7,871 nucleotides of DNA from Pseudorhodobacter sp. (GTDB lineage: Bacteria; Pseudomonadota; Alphaproteobacteria; Rhodobacterales; Rhodobacteraceae). The stretch covers positions 1 to 7,871 of the forward strand of contig JACMNW010000308.1 of NCBI GenBank assembly GCA_014378345.1, written 5' to 3'. The translations under genes and the position numbers were made by a program. Under the pieces are notes generated by a model, which was not told the origin of the DNA, made no database searches, and worked only from the letters and a program-made list of their open reading frames with translations. This document shows positions 5,969-7,871 of the stretch, piece after piece (the stretch's first letter is position 1; every line of letters begins with the position of its first letter).

Positions 5969-7871
5969 TTAGCGCCAGAGATAGGCAAAGCCGGCGAAGT
6001 TGCCTTGCAATTTTGCAAGGCTGCGGTGGGCGATGCCAATGCGCGGCTTAGGGCCACTGATCAAGCGGTCAATGGCCACTTCGGGTGGGCAGGGGCGGCG
6101 TGTGACGTGATCAAAATAGCGTGGATAGGCAATCAGGGCTGCATGGGCCAGGCGCGGCAGGGTCATGGGTCCGTACAGGTTGGCCGCCGCCAGCAAGGTA
6201 AGGCGTCGTTTAGGGATGGGATTAAGGTCTGTGGTCAGTCCCCAGCCTGCATAGAAGGGCACACCTAGGCAGGTGACGGGTTTGCCGCGCAGCAGGGCTT
6301 CAAACCCTAAAGTGGAAGTCATGGTCCAAACTGCATCGCACAGCGGCAAGATGGTTGCGGGATCAGTGTTGCGCAAAATGACATTGGCATAGGTTTTTAA
6401 CATAGAATCTGGCACGGCACCGGGGCGTAAGCCAGCCTCTACATCCGGGTGCGGTTTGTAGATGATAATTGCCTTTGGATTGGCGGCGCGGGTGGCTTGC
6501 AGCAGGGCAAGGTTGGTGCGGATATGCCCCGCACCTTTTAGGATTGAGGCGTCATCTTCCACCTGACCGGGCACAAGGATGCGGTGACCGTAGGGCAGCG
6601 TTGGCAGGGATTTCACACCAGAATTGTATTTGGTGACGCCGCTTTTCAGCAAGGATTGGATCAGTTTTTCAGCGCGCGCAGCCCCACCGGGTGTCACGGG
6701 GCCCGCGATAAGCGATTCAAGGCGGCTGGGGCGGGTTGGGTCGTAGTAAATGCCCAGATCATCGATAACCAGGCTGAGGGGAGGGATCAGGTTTGCGCCG
6801 AGACCGCGAGAGCGTAGCAAGCCGTCCTCGATGCGTAAGGCGTGGCCAGTTGATGCTTGGTTGGAAGGGACTTTTCCCGCCCAGATCAAAAGGCTGCGGC
6901 CAGACGTTTCGGCCAATTGCGCCGCGTGCTTAGGTGATTTGGCAAACAGTAGCGGCTTTTGGCCGCCATAAAAGCTTTGCAAATGGCGACGTTTCCAAGC
7001 GCGCATGCCCAATGCGACATAGCCCTTTTTATCTTCGCGGTAGGCACGTGCTTCGGATTCAAACTGATTTACCACATCTTCAAAGCTGCAAAGCCTGTCG
7101 CGGCAGGGGTCGTAATAGGTGGGGGCAAGGATCATTGCGGCGGCAAAAAGCTGTACTGCGCTTAGGGTTTTGGTGCGGCGGGGAATGGGGACTTCGTCGT
7201 GGCTTAGGCCCCATCCGGCGTAAAAAGGCGTGCCGAAAACATGTGGTTTGTGGCCTGCAAGAATGGCCTCGAACCCCAGTTGCGACGATACGGTATAAAC
7301 AGCGATTGCCCCTGCCAGCAGTTTGTGAGGTGAGACGAGGTCGGAAAGTAGGGTCACATTTTTCTGCGCGTCGGCAGGTGAGAAATGGCCGGGACGAAGC
7401 CCACGGGCGGTTTCCGGGTGGGATTTTATGACGATATGCTCGGCACGATAATCAGCACGGGCGCGGGCGAGCATGCTTTGAAATGTGGTGTGGTCTGCCC
7501 CGCTTGCGCGTAGCGAGGCATCGCCTTTGGTTTGGTCGATGACCAGCACATAACTGGGCTCTGGCAAGGGCAGCGAGGGATCATGAATATTGTATTTTGA
7601 CAAATCAAGGGAACGTAAACGGGCAATTCCGGTTTCTGCGCGGGCCAACAGGTTCGAATCGTGCAATCTATCTGAATGTAGGCATTGCTCGATCAGACTG
7701 GGGGCAGAGGCATCGAAATGTACACCGATTGGGTCAATCAGCAGCCCCAGGGGGGCGTCGCCCATACGGCCGGGTCGCAGGGACCGCAAAAAGGCGTCTT
7801 CGACGCGGACCAGGGGCAGAATGCGCCGTGCCGCCAGTGCTTGACCACGATTGGACGTGGCGCTTTGGCCC
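5969..7871 (-). CDS. kpsC: capsular polysaccharide biosynthesis protein KpsC, beta-Kdo transferase (5' end outside window)
   Basis: This gene runs off the right edge: its frame is open from the stop at 5969 through base 7870, giving 633 codons, and a start is not in view. TTG 7789 is an internal codon, because VEDAFLRSLRPGRMG flows across it. KpsC is a cytoplasmic, membrane-associated enzyme that adds alternating beta-linked Kdo residues to lysophosphatidylglycerol, the linker for ABC-transporter-exported capsules. Two homologous modules are visible (Capsule_synth type). Numbered from Leu 7789, they carry SHPE at 123-126 and KPHPD at 445-449, SQLGFEAILAG at 169-179 and STLGFEALLRG at 492-502, TPFYAGWGLS at 187-196 and VPFYAGWGLT at 510-519, a register shift of 323. 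This fits the known pair of Kdo transferase domains (GT99-type and GT107-type). Only about 50 residues should be missing. It converges on the MarR gene 25 bases away. Confidence 0.93.
   Translation of the reverse strand, partial: GQSATSNRGQALAARRILPLVRVEDAFLRSLRPGRMGDAPLGLLIDPIGVHFDASAPSLIEQCLHSDRLHDSNLLARAETGIARLRSLDLSKYNIHDPSLPLPEPSYVLVIDQTKGDASLRASGADHTTFQSMLARARADYRAEHIVIKSHPETARGLRPGHFSPADAQKNVTLLSDLVSPHKLLAGAIAVYTVSSQLGFEAILAGHKPHVFGTPFYAGWGLSHDEVPIPRRTKTLSAVQLFAAAMILAPTYYDPCRDRLCSFEDVVNQFESEARAYREDKKGYVALGMRAWKRRHLQSFYGGQKPLLFAKSPKHAAQLAETSGRSLLIWAGKVPSNQASTGHALRIEDGLLRSRGLGANLIPPLSLVIDDLGIYYDPTRPSRLESLIAGPVTPGGAARAEKLIQSLLKSGVTKYNSGVKSLPTLPYGHRILVPGQVEDDASILKGAGHIRTNLALLQATRAANPKAIIIYKPHPDVEAGLRPGAVPDSMLKTYANVILRNTDPATILPLCDAVWTMTSTLGFEALLRGKPVTCLGVPFYAGWGLTTDLNPIPKRRLTLLAAANLYGPMTLPRLAHAALIAYPRYFDHVTRRPCPPEVAIDRLISGPKPRIGIAHRSLAKLQGNFAGFAYLWR
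6002..6021. repeat. perfect inverted repeat inside the end of kpsC
   Basis: GCCTTGCAA (6002-6010) and TTGCAAGGC (6013-6021) are exact reverse complements with 2 bases between, so an RNA hairpin of 7 bp with a 6-base loop could form on either strand. It codes for part of LAKLQGN on the - strand. No T run follows it in either direction, so it is not a standard terminator. Function unknown. Confidence 0.6.

Noticed and set aside
7787..7789. TTG 7789 as the start of kpsC
   Set aside because: The frame stays open to the window edge, and the VEDAFLRS stretch across this codon is equivalent to IEDGLLRS in the second module, so it is internal.

Overview
The window reads as a chromosomal segment of a Rhodobacterales (Roseobacter/Rhodobacteraceae-type) alphaproteobacterium. 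This rests on family resemblance and on overall style. The LdtR-type MarR regulator, the class Ib aspartate/prephenate aminotransferase, the short SdhE and the 138-residue hypothetical protein all look like alphaproteobacterial versions. Codons are moderately GC-rich with many G- or C-ending triplets. No mobile element, tRNA, rRNA or CRISPR array is visible.

Left block (about 60-3034, + strand). A periplasmic DUF1007 protein overlaps by 19 bases a NicO-family membrane transporter with a His-rich loop. The pair matches the ZevA/ZevB architecture described for zinc in Haemophilus; the metal here is not established. It is followed by a MATE-family multidrug/cation antiporter with the NorM-type acidic residues in place.

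Centre left (about 3035-3298). This short interval holds no conventional gene. It does contain an extended -10 promoter candidate, an inverted repeat at the expected start point, a strong Shine-Dalgarno followed by a GTG frame that is stopped at its third codon and then open for 55 more, and a very good rho-independent terminator. Together these define a possible transcript of about 210 nt (small RNA, or a broken/recoded small gene), the least explained part of the window.

Centre (3299-5302). On the - strand an aminotransferase gene (aatA) is followed after 10 bases by a small conserved hypothetical gene, probably as an operon. Divergent from aatA, with about 92 bases between the starts, is sdhE, the factor that helps attach FAD to succinate dehydrogenase.

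Right block (5303-7871). An LdtR-like MarR regulator lies on the + strand, with a palindromic operator candidate upstream. It converges, 25 bases apart, on a large - strand gene that runs off the right edge. That gene encodes KpsC, the two-domain Kdo transferase that builds the lipid-attached linker of ABC-transporter-dependent capsules, so a capsule locus probably continues to the right.

Most genes are well-known families. The points that merit a second look are the orphan transcription unit at 3037-3294, the EF-hand-like loop in the ZevA-like protein, the prephenate-type residues of the aminotransferase and the unexplained partner gene of aatA.
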